The notes under the pieces were generated by a model. That model saw only the letters and a program-made list of their open reading frames with translations, ran no database searches and was not told the DNA's origin. From the NCBI GenBank assembly GCA_035448625.1, contig DAOTJI010000011.1, forward strand, positions 1-46,148: DNA of 46,148 nt, read 5' to 3'. The position numbers were made by a program, and so were the translations under genes. Positions within the stretch are counted from its first letter, which is position 1. The number at the start of each line of letters is the position of its first letter. Source of the DNA: UBA8904 sp035448625. GTDB lineage: Bacteria > Desulfobacterota > Syntrophia > Syntrophales > Smithellaceae. Below, one piece after another: positions 15,367-22,245 of the stretch.

Positions 15367-16617
15367 CTACTTCTTCCCGGAGATCAGCTTTGCGGCCAGC
15401 TCCGGCATCCGGTCGAGCAGTTCGTCTTCGCGGCCCGCCGGACACTTCAGCGAGGCTGCGGCCAGCGTTCCCATCGTTTCGATATCCATCCGTTTGGCCT
15501 GCAGGAGGCTGGTGTTTCCCAGCACGGCCAGATGACCCGTCACCGCCTCATTGGCCGCCAGCCATTTGCCGACCCGGACGGCCTGTTTTTCATCCACCAG
15601 ACCGGAGCGCTGCAATTTATACTCCTCCAGGATTTTCGCCATGTTTTCCCGCTGGATGAGCACGTAGTCGCCAAAATGGTATAATTCTTCGCGCAGCGCC
15701 TCCGTCAGAATCAATCCCGCAACCTTCATCGGCTCCTCAGCGTCAAAATCATAAACGATCAGACGGGGACCGCTCTTGTTGGGACTTTTGGGATTGAGCG
15801 CCTGTTCCAGCTCCTTTTCAAACACTCTTTGCTGATCACCCCCGGCAAGGGCCCCGGGCATCTTTGGAAGCGAAGAGGCCGGGGCCTTGTCTTTTGAAGC
15901 CTGCGCGGCCTGCGGTCCTTTTTCCAGGGGCTCCGGTCCGGCGGCTGTCTTCTCCTCCGGAGGCGGCGGGACCGTCTTTTCGGCCGGCTGAGATCCTTTC
16001 GCCGCGATTTTTCCTTTGCGGATGGCCGTTTTCATCAGATCGCCCTTGGCTTCCTGAAAGATCTGGCGGAATTGAATTTTTATAGCTTCGGCGCCCGCAA
16101 GCGTTATTTTCTCTTTGTTCATCGCCCGCAGCATCGTGGACGGAACAGAACCTTCCGCGACAAACTCTTTTCCCGAATGTAAATTCATCAACCGCGTGTC
16201 GAATTGGAGGTGGATGGCGAAACTGCGTTCGGAAACCAGCGCGTAGTCGGCATGGAGGGCGCGGCCCGCCTCACGGACCAGCCGGCAGTCATCGGCCAGC
16301 CACTCCCAGCTTGCCGGCTTTTGGGTCCCGAGAACAGCACGGATATCGCGATCGCCGACCACCTCGTAAATGCCCTTCTGCTTCAGCCGTTCATCAATCG
16401 CCTGCTTTTGTTTCCGATCGAATTCTTCCGGCGAAACCGGCCAGAAGACAGGGCCTTTCGCGGATTTGAATTCCGTCGTCACCGCGACGACAAAGACCCG
16501 AAGCTTCGCCGTAGGAGGCGGCGGGGGCAGCGGTGCAATCCGGACCGCCGCGGACGCGGCGCCGCATAGAAAGAAAATCAGAACAACCGTCATCATCCAG
16601 GACTTGCAAGCGTTCAT
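15367..16617 (-). CDS. Exported protein with C-terminal CsgG/TolB-N-like domain
   Basis: 416 residues from ATG 16617 (AGGGGA 6 nt upstream; an ATG two codons earlier overlaps that site). Signal peptide: MMTVVLIFFLCGAASA. Residues about 35-190 form a first domain starting LRVFVVAVTTEF; residues about 195-270 are a Lys/Pro/Glu-rich linker; residues about 285-385 resemble CsgG or the TolB N-terminal domain (RLIVYDFDAEE, LTEALREELYHFGDYVLIQRENM, and KWLAANEAVTGHL). Such domains are found in outer-membrane-linked or periplasmic proteins. The first domain also has an alternation (DERLKQKGIYEVVGDRDI) like a weaker copy of the second. Function is unknown. An FmdB-type gene lies 26 bp upstream. Confidence 0.75.
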   Translation of the reverse strand: MNACKSWMMTVVLIFFLCGAASAAVRIAPLPPPPPTAKLRVFVVAVTTEFKSAKGPVFWPVSPEEFDRKQKQAIDERLKQKGIYEVVGDRDIRAVLGTQKPASWEWLADDCRLVREAGRALHADYALVSERSFAIHLQFDTRLMNLHSGKEFVAEGSVPSTMLRAMNKEKITLAGAEAIKIQFRQIFQEAKGDLMKTAIRKGKIAAKGSQPAEKTVPPPPEEKTAAGPEPLEKGPQAAQASKDKAPASSLPKMPGALAGGDQQRVFEKELEQALNPKSPNKSGPRLIVYDFDAEEPMKVAGLILTEALREELYHFGDYVLIQRENMAKILEEYKLQRSGLVDEKQAVRVGKWLAANEAVTGHLAVLGNTSLLQAKRMDIETMGTLAAASLKCPAGREDELLDRMPELAAKLISGKK

Positions 16618-16643
16618 GTTCATTCCCCTGCACGTTTCAGGCT

Positions 16644-17135
16644 CTAGAGGTCATACAGCGTTTCATCCTTGCGAGGTTTTCTGCTCACAGGCTTTTTGCC
16701 GCCCTTCTTTTCCCCGAACGGATCCTCCGCCGACAGAAGGTCTCCCATTTCCTCGTCGATTTTATCCGGATCTTCACCCGCTTCCAGGCGCCGCAGGGCT
16801 TCCTGAAAACCGTCCCCCAGCTTCATTCCGGTGGCATCGGATAATTTGCGCATCAGATTGGCCGCGGCACGCGGGTCGTCCTCCCGAATATTTTCGGCTT
16901 CCGACGCGAGCTGCATCATGGCTTTTTCCATTTTACGCTCGTCCATGCCGCGGAAAGGATCCGTTTCTTCCCCCTCTTTGGCCTTTCCGGTGATGGCGGA
17001 AAAAAGGGACATTCGGCGCTCAAGCTTCTCGTGTTTACACCTCGGACAGGAGGGAATTTTGTCGGTATTGACCGATCGGGAAAAGAAATTATAGAGGGTA
17101 TTACACTTGCTGCAATAAAACTCATAAATCGGCAT
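16644..17135 (-). CDS. FmdB-family zinc-ribbon protein
   Basis: 163 residues from ATG 17135 with GGGGAG 8 nt upstream. The N-terminus MPIYEFYCSKCNTLYNFFS and SCPRCKHEKLERRMS carry the four Cys of the FmdB-type regulatory zinc ribbon (residues about 8, 11, 30, 33). The rest (50-163) is acidic and helical, with DDPRAAANLMRKLSDATGMKLGDGFQEALRRLEAGEDPDKIDEEMGD in shorter blocks, then a basic tail. The FmdB family is poorly characterised. It lies between the patatin and the CsgG-like gene on the same strand. Confidence 0.85.
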   Translation of the reverse strand: MPIYEFYCSKCNTLYNFFSRSVNTDKIPSCPRCKHEKLERRMSLFSAITGKAKEGEETDPFRGMDERKMEKAMMQLASEAENIREDDPRAAANLMRKLSDATGMKLGDGFQEALRRLEAGEDPDKIDEEMGDLLSAEDPFGEKKGGKKPVSRKPRKDETLYDL

Positions 17136-17217
17136 ATCCAACACTCCCCAGTGTTTTGATGCTTTTATAAAACATTGTCCGCAAATATTCAACCGCTTCG
17201 GCGCCCCAAACGATCTC

Positions 17218-18093
17218 TCAACCGGGATGCCCTGCGGGGCGTTCCCGCAGATACCGGTTACCGGAGTCCATGCCGATGGAATAGGCGGCACGCAGACGGT
17301 TTGCGTCCCGGGTGATCCGGCCGACATCCAGGTCGGAAGGCGGAGCGATTTCGGACACCCGTACGCCCGCAGGAGGGCAACGGACAAATCGCGCGGCGGC
17401 GTTATAGACGGCGGCGCGGCGGCGAAAGGACTCCACCAGGCGAGGGTATTTCCGGTAATACAGGGAAAGCAGCGCCAAGGCGAACGGACTTTCCTTTTTG
17501 ACGTAACCCGCCGGGCGGGACCGGATGACGGTAATATCGGTTGCGCCGCGCCGGTGCGCTTCGCGAGCCGGAATGGCGTCCACCACGCCTCCATCGGTCG
17601 CTTTCTCTCCGCCGACCTCCAGAATATTACGGTAGAGGACCGGAATGGCGCTGGAAACCTTGAGGAAATGTTCAAGGGTGTCCGGCCCTGGGCTGAGATA
17701 CAGCGCTTTGCCGGTTTCCACGGAGGTGGCCACAATCCGATATTCCTTGTTGCGTCGCAAGAGCGTTTCGAAAAGAGCGGTCAGGTCCAGCCGATGATGA
17801 CGAATGGTCTGTTCCCACATCCAGTCCAGATCCATCAGATGCCCTCCGAAAAGAAACCGCCGGGGGTTGATGAACCGGGGGGACAGGGAATACTTGAGGG
17901 TGATCTCCAGATTGCGGTCATGTTGCCCCGCGAGATACGAGGCCAGATGGCAGGCCCCCGCGGACACGCCGATATACAAATCAAACGGATCGAATCCGGT
18001 GCGGCCGAAAGCATGCAAAACCCCCGCGGCAAAAATGCCGCGCATGCCTCCGCCTTCCACCACCAGCGCCGACTTTCTTTTCGGCTCGTTCAT
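17218..18093 (-). CDS. Patatin-like phospholipase
   Basis: 291 residues from ATG 18093 (GGAGC 7-8 nt upstream). Patatin signatures are in order: the oxyanion loop VVEGGGMRGIFAAGVLHA (11-28), the nucleophile elbow GVSAG with Ser44, and the catalytic Asp168 in ATDGGVVDAIP. These form the Ser-Asp dyad of bacterial patatin phospholipases and esterases. No signal peptide or transmembrane segment, so probably cytosolic or peripheral. A membrane protein gene lies 19 bp upstream on the same strand; the two likely form an operon. Confidence 0.92.
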   Translation of the reverse strand: MNEPKRKSALVVEGGGMRGIFAAGVLHAFGRTGFDPFDLYIGVSAGACHLASYLAGQHDRNLEITLKYSLSPRFINPRRFLFGGHLMDLDWMWEQTIRHHRLDLTALFETLLRRNKEYRIVATSVETGKALYLSPGPDTLEHFLKVSSAIPVLYRNILEVGGEKATDGGVVDAIPAREAHRRGATDITVIRSRPAGYVKKESPFALALLSLYYRKYPRLVESFRRRAAVYNAAARFVRCPPAGVRVSEIAPPSDLDVGRITRDANRLRAAYSIGMDSGNRYLRERPAGHPG

Positions 18094-18112
18094 AAAAAAG
18101 CTCCGGCCGCCG

Positions 18113-18622
18113 TCAAGACAAAACCGGCGGGCGGCCTGCGCGCCGCGGTGTCCGTCGGGGATACAGCAGGCCATCCTGCGTCAGAATGACGACCGGCCAT
18201 TCCACCCCGCGAACAAAAAACAGCTCGGCCGGGAAGGATCCTTCCCGGGGCTGCCAGCTCTCCGGCGTCACAAATTCCATTTTCCACATCGTCTGACCGT
18301 CCATGGCAATCATCCCCTGAAAAGACTCATGGACATTCGATTCCGCGTCGGTCCATTGACGAATCAAAATCTCGACGGCGCCCTGCTGCTTCATGCCTTC
18401 CCGCAAACCCCGGACGGCGTTCGCGATGTGAGGGGCGGTCTGCCGGACGGCCAATGCGAGGACCGCGCAGGCCAGGGCGATCCCGAAAAATACCGGGTTG
18501 CGGGTAAAAGCGCCGGCCAGGGCCAGAGCCAGGGCCAGCAAAACGGTCGCGGGTCGCGCCAGCTCCCAAAGGGTTCGGGATCCCCTGCGGGTCAATTCGG
18601 CGATTTGTTCTTCCGGCGTCAT
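18113..18622 (-). CDS. Small membrane protein of unknown function
   Basis: 169 residues. Two adjacent hydrophobic segments (about 25-41 PATVLLALALALAGAF, and 45-62 VFFGIALACAVLALAV) make a helical hairpin near the N-terminus; the C-terminal 100 residues are soluble and end in a basic tail. The start at ATG 18622 has GAGG very close upstream and is tentative. Co-oriented with the patatin gene 19 bp downstream. No family recognised. Confidence 0.65.
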   Translation of the reverse strand: MTPEEQIAELTRRGSRTLWELARPATVLLALALALAGAFTRNPVFFGIALACAVLALAVRQTAPHIANAVRGLREGMKQQGAVEILIRQWTDAESNVHESFQGMIAMDGQTMWKMEFVTPESWQPREGSFPAELFFVRGVEWPVVILTQDGLLYPRRTPRRAGRPPVLS

Positions 18623-18725
18623 GCCTCAAGGATTACCGGATCGGAAAGGCCGGGTCAAGATGCAAAATGGGTTCGCCCCGACGGAAGACGGACCCGGCTG
18701 AAAGTTCCGGCATTCATGAAAAACA

Positions 18726-18754
18726 TTGATAAAAAATGGCATTCCATATATAAG
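18726..18754 (+). promoter_or_regulatory. Promoter for the tat operon
   Basis: TTGATA at 18726-18731, 17-bp spacer, TATAAG at 18749-18754, followed by a 30-nt leader to tatA at 18788. Confidence 0.5.
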
Positions 18755-18787
18755 CTTGGGTCAGTTTGGAGAAGGAGCCGTCGATCC

Positions 18788-19066
18788 ATGTTCGGTATCG
18801 GAGTACAGGAACTGATTATCATCGCGATTATCGCGCTTTTAATCGTCGGGCCCAAAAAACTGCCCGATCTGGCCAAGACGCTGGGCAAGGGCTTCCGGGA
18901 TTTCAAAAACGCGACGGAAGGCGTCACGGAAGAACTGAAAGACGCCCTGAAAGAAGAGGATACACCGAAACCCGACGATAGCCTGAAGGACTCTCTGCTC
19001 GTCAAGAAAACGGATGCGGAAGAGGCGATCGACGAAACGCCCGGAAACCATGCCGGGAAAATCTGA
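18788..19066 (+). CDS. tatA: Twin-arginine translocase subunit TatA/TatB
   Basis: 92 residues, with one N-terminal transmembrane helix (ELIIIAIIALLIVG), the family hinge GPKKLPDLAKTLGKGFRDFK, then an amphipathic helix and an acidic tail. TatA forms the translocation channel for folded Tat substrates. Hinge Pro-Lys-Lys-Leu and the MFGIGVQEL start blend TatA- and TatB-type residues, as in bacteria with a single bifunctional TatA. AAGGAG lies upstream of ATG 18788. tatC follows 48 bp downstream and no tatB is present. Confidence 0.93.
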   Translation: MFGIGVQELIIIAIIALLIVGPKKLPDLAKTLGKGFRDFKNATEGVTEELKDALKEEDTPKPDDSLKDSLLVKKTDAEEAIDETPGNHAGKI

Positions 19067-19114
19067 CATACAACATCATTTCTGCTATTTCAAATCCGGC
19101 ATAACAGGCACGCA

Positions 19115-19891
19115 ATGGAAACCGACGAAGATTCAAAAATGTCTTTGACCGAACATTTGATCGAACTGCGCAAAAGGCTGACCCGTGCGCTCATCGCCGT
19201 AGGCATCGGTTTTCTCGTCTGTTATGCCTTCAAAGACAAGCTGTTTGCCGTCATCACCCAGCCGCTGACGGCTGCCCTTCCCAAAAGCAGCTATCTGATT
19301 TACACCGGGCTCACCCAGGCGTTCTTCACCTATATGAAGATCGCTTTTTTCTCCTCTCTGGTGCTGACCAGCCCCTTCATTTTTTACCAGGTGTGGAGAT
19401 TCATCGCGCCTGCGCTCCTTCCCGAGGAGAAAAAATATGTAGTGCCCTTTGTCCTGTCCTCCACGATGCTCTTTTCAGGCGGCGTGCTGTTCGGCTATTT
19501 CGTCGTGCTCCCGCCGGCTTTTGAGTTTTTTGTCAGCTTCAACAACGAATACCTGCGGGCCATGATTAGCTTCAACGAATATCTGTCGCTGTTCATTAAA
19601 TTCCTGCTGGGCTTCGGCCTGTCGTTCCAGCTGCCCGTGCTGGTCTTCTTTCTCGCCAAACTGGGTATCGTGACCGACCGGATGCTCTCCCAATACCGGA
19701 AATACTCCATCCTGATCATTTTTATTGCCGCCGCGATCCTTACGCCTTCCCCGGATGCGCTAAGCCAGATCCTGATGGCGATCCCCTTGCTGTTTCTGTA
19801 TGAAATCAGTATATTTGTGGCGAAGTTTGCCGCCAGGAAGAAAGACGCCCCCCGGCAGACCGAAGGACCCGGCGCACAAGAGGAAATGTAA
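19115..19891 (+). CDS. tatC: Sec-independent protein translocase TatC
   Basis: 258 residues with six hydrophobic helices, the full TatC topology. Family features are the N-terminal MSLTEHLIELRKRL (signal-peptide contact), FTYMKIAFFSSLVLTSPFIFYQVW and FGLSFQLPVLVFFLAKLGI, then a C-terminal charged tail. TatC is the receptor for twin-arginine signal peptides. It is followed 2 nt later by a class A penicillin-binding protein gene, so the two are tightly coupled. Confidence 0.96.
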   Translation: METDEDSKMSLTEHLIELRKRLTRALIAVGIGFLVCYAFKDKLFAVITQPLTAALPKSSYLIYTGLTQAFFTYMKIAFFSSLVLTSPFIFYQVWRFIAPALLPEEKKYVVPFVLSSTMLFSGGVLFGYFVVLPPAFEFFVSFNNEYLRAMISFNEYLSLFIKFLLGFGLSFQLPVLVFFLAKLGIVTDRMLSQYRKYSILIIFIAAAILTPSPDALSQILMAIPLLFLYEISIFVAKFAARKKDAPRQTEGPGAQEEM

Positions 19892-19893
19892 AG

Positions 19894-21924
19894 ATGTCTC
19901 CACGTAAAGAGAAAAGCGGCCGGCGCGGACCGGAAGGCAAACGGTCCGCCGCGCTCAAAATTGTCCTGGTGTTGTTTTTTGTTCTTGTCCTGGCAACGGT
20001 CGGCGGAACCGTAACCTACCGGATCATGACGATGGATTTGCCCGGCATTGACGCGCTCAAGGATTACCGGCCCAGCATCGCCTCCCGCGTCCTGGACGAA
20101 AATGACCTGCTCATCGACGAGTTTTTCCTGGAAGACCGAAAGCTGATCCATATCGCCGACGTCCCGAAAATCGTTCAATACGCTTTTGTCGCAGCGGAGG
20201 ATTCCCGTTTTTACAAGCACCGGGGAGTCGATCTGCTGAGCATCTTCCGCGCGCTGTTCAAAAACGTGGAAGCGGGCAAAATCGTGCAGGGCGGCAGCAC
20301 CATCACCCAGCAGGTCGCCAAGCTGATGTATCTCACGCCGGAGAGAAAATACGTCCGAAAGCTGAAGGAAGCCATCCTGTCCTACCGCATCGACAAATAC
20401 CTGACCAAGGATGAAATTCTCCATCTGTACCTGAACCAGATTTACCTGGGGCACGGCACCTACGGGATCGAATCGGCGTCGATCGGCTATTTCGGCAAAA
20501 GCGCGCGGGAACTGACGCTGCCGGAAGCCGCGCTTCTGGCCGGTTTGCCGAAAGCCCCCACCACCTATTCCCCGTTCCTTAATTTCAACCGGGCCAAGCA
20601 ACGGCAACTCTACGTCCTGGCCCGAATGGAAGAAGAAGGCTTCATCACCAAAGACCAGATGAACCGGGCGGCCGCCGCCCCCCTGAACCTGAGGCCCATG
20701 AAACCGAAGGACAAAGTCGCCGCTTACTTCGTCGAACACGTCCGGCGCTACGTGCAGGAGAAATACGGTGCGGACGTCCTGTACAAGGAGGGTCTCACCA
20801 TCTACACGACGCTGAATCTCCCCGCGCAGACCGCGGCCCGGGACGCGCTTTTGCGGGGGCTTTCGGAAATGGAAACCCGGAACAAATACCCCAAGGGCCT
20901 GGTGCAGGGCGCGCTGTACTGCATGGATGTGAAAACCGGAGCGATCCGCGCCATGGTCGGGGGACGGGACTTTACCAAAAGCGAGTTCAACCGGGCCGTC
21001 CAGTCGCGACGCCAGCCGGGGTCCGCCTTCAAACCCCTGATCTATACGGCCGCGTTCGACAAGGGCATGAATCCCTCCACGCGGTTTGTGGATTCTCCGG
21101 TTATACTGGAAGACCCGTCGCAGCCCGACGGGCTCTGGAAGCCGAAAAATTTTGACGAGAAATTCCTGGGGCCGATTACCATGAGAACGGCCCTGGTCCA
21201 GTCCCGCAACGTCGTCACCGTGAAAATCCTGCAGGAAATCGGCATCGATTACGCCATCTCCTATGCGGCCAATCTGGGCATTGAATCGCCGCTGGCCGCG
21301 AATCTTTCCCTGGCGCTGGGATCGGCGGGCGTCACCCTGCAGGAACTGGTCCGCGCCTACGGCGTGCTGGCCAACGGCGGGAAAAAAGTCACGCCTTACT
21401 TTATCCGGAAAATCGTCGACCGCACCGGAAATGTTTTTGAAGAAACCAAGCCGCAGTCGGAACAGGTGATCGACCCGCGCATCGCCTTCATGACCACCTA
21501 CATCATGCAGGACGTTGTGGAAAGCGGCACGGGCCGGCGGGTCAAAAGCATCGGCCGGCCGGTCGCCGGTAAAACGGGAACCACCAACGACGTCCGCGAT
21601 GCCTGGTTCATCGGCTTCACCCCGTCCCTGATCACCGGCGTCTGGGTCGGCTTCGACCAGGAGAAATCCCTGGGAGGCCACGAAGTGGGCGGCCGCGCGG
21701 CGGCGCCGATCTGGCTGTACTTCATGGAAAAAGCCCTGCAGGGGAAACCCGTGGAGGCGTTTCCGGTTCCGGCAGGCATGGTTTTCATCCGGGTGGACGC
21801 CAGAACCGGCATACCGTCTTCGGGCGCAGGACCGGGCACCCTTCAGGAGTGCTTCCTGGACAGTGCTCCCCCCCGTGAGGGCGGGAATGAGTGGTTCGGG
21901 GAAAAGGAAGAGTTGTTCCGGTAA
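19894..21924 (+). CDS. mrcA: Class A penicillin-binding protein 1A (glycosyltransferase/transpeptidase)
   Basis: 676 residues. One N-terminal transmembrane segment (about 21-42) anchors it. The GT51 transglycosylase domain has the catalytic Glu102 in AAEDSRFYKHRGVD and GGSTITQQVAKLM. The transpeptidase domain has the SxxK motif SAFK (Ser377), SRN (Ser437) and KTGTT (Lys560). It polymerises lipid II and crosslinks peptidoglycan in the periplasm. It follows tatC by 2 nt. The C-terminal 40 residues after PVEAFPVPAGM are acidic and low complexity. Confidence 0.94.
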   Translation: MSPRKEKSGRRGPEGKRSAALKIVLVLFFVLVLATVGGTVTYRIMTMDLPGIDALKDYRPSIASRVLDENDLLIDEFFLEDRKLIHIADVPKIVQYAFVAAEDSRFYKHRGVDLLSIFRALFKNVEAGKIVQGGSTITQQVAKLMYLTPERKYVRKLKEAILSYRIDKYLTKDEILHLYLNQIYLGHGTYGIESASIGYFGKSARELTLPEAALLAGLPKAPTTYSPFLNFNRAKQRQLYVLARMEEEGFITKDQMNRAAAAPLNLRPMKPKDKVAAYFVEHVRRYVQEKYGADVLYKEGLTIYTTLNLPAQTAARDALLRGLSEMETRNKYPKGLVQGALYCMDVKTGAIRAMVGGRDFTKSEFNRAVQSRRQPGSAFKPLIYTAAFDKGMNPSTRFVDSPVILEDPSQPDGLWKPKNFDEKFLGPITMRTALVQSRNVVTVKILQEIGIDYAISYAANLGIESPLAANLSLALGSAGVTLQELVRAYGVLANGGKKVTPYFIRKIVDRTGNVFEETKPQSEQVIDPRIAFMTTYIMQDVVESGTGRRVKSIGRPVAGKTGTTNDVRDAWFIGFTPSLITGVWVGFDQEKSLGGHEVGGRAAAPIWLYFMEKALQGKPVEAFPVPAGMVFIRVDARTGIPSSGAGPGTLQECFLDSAPPREGGNEWFGEKEELFR

Positions 21925-21946
21925 ACATGCAGCGCGGAGAATGCCC

Positions 21947-21975
21947 TTGACAAGGAAAGATTTTTTCGCTACACA
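21947..21975 (+). promoter_or_regulatory. Promoter of the ilv leader transcript
   Basis: TTGACA at 21947-21952, 17-bp spacer, TACACA at 21970-21975 (weak -10). It lies just after mrcA and would start transcription near 21982, about 17 nt before the leader peptide. Confidence 0.45.
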
Positions 21976-21998
21976 GGGATCGAATTGAAAAGGATGTC

Positions 21999-22106
21999 AT
22001 GATGTACCTTAAAGATTTGGACAGCGGCAGAATTTGGACCCAGGCCATTGCAAGACGGCTCGTCGTAGTCGTCGTACGCATGGGGTCTGCCGCCGGGTAT
22101 CTTTAA
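21999..22106 (+). CDS. Leader peptide of the ilv attenuator
   Basis: 35 codons from ATG 21999 (or the adjacent ATG 22002) to TAA 22104-22106, with AAAAGGAT just upstream. Codons 21-26 (22059-22076) are CTC GTC GTA GTC GTC GTA, that is Leu followed by five Val. This is the control run expected of a branched-chain amino acid leader peptide. Two Ile codons also occur earlier. It is directly followed by an antiterminator/terminator pair and then ilvB. Scarcity of Val-tRNA would stall the ribosome at this run and allow read-through into the operon. Confidence 0.88.
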   Translation: MMYLKDLDSGRIWTQAIARRLVVVVVRMGSAAGYL

Positions 22107-22155
22107 GAACTAAACGATACCGGCCGCGGGCCCCAAAAGCCCGCGGCTTTGTTTT
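22089..22155 (+). promoter_or_regulatory. Transcription attenuator: antiterminator overlapping a rho-independent terminator
   Basis: Terminator: GCCGCGGGC (22123-22131) pairs perfectly with GCCCGCGGC (22139-22147) over loop CCCAAAA, followed by TTTGTTTT (22148-22155). Antiterminator: 22089-22101 pairs with 22116-22127, with GTATC/GATAC and CCGG/CCGG core pairs, one bulged G and one mismatch. It shares 22123-22127 with the terminator, so the two are mutually exclusive. The 5' antiterminator arm lies at the end of the leader ORF, so a ribosome that reaches the stop would mask it and favour termination. Confidence 0.82.
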
Positions 22156-22164
22156 ATGAAGACC

Positions 22165-22200
22165 AAGCCGCTTTTTTCAAAAGAAACAGGCGGCTTTTTT
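22165..22200 (+). terminator. Second terminator-like hairpin upstream of ilvB
   Basis: AAGCCGC (22165-22171) pairs with GCGGCTT (22190-22196), loop of 18 nt, followed by T tract 22195-22200. It lies 10 bp after the attenuator terminator and 46 bp before ilvB. It may be a back-up or tandem terminator; weaker than the first because of its long loop. Confidence 0.45.
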
Positions 22201-22245
22201 AATGGTTGGGGATCGGAAATCAGAAAGCAACAAAGGAGTCACTCG

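Noticed and set aside
17804..18787. Long plus-strand frame that runs into tatA from 17804
   Set aside because: It is antisense to the patatin and membrane protein genes; TatA starts at 18788 with its own promoter and ribosome-binding site.
19495..21681. Long minus-strand ORF antisense to tatC and mrcA
   Set aside because: It is a shadow of the GC-rich coding strand; both opposing genes have full sets of catalytic motifs.
22156..22245. ilvB start at ATG 22156
   Set aside because: This start lies in the second leader hairpin and lacks a ribosome-binding site, whereas ATG 22246 has AAGGAG at the right distance and matches the family start.
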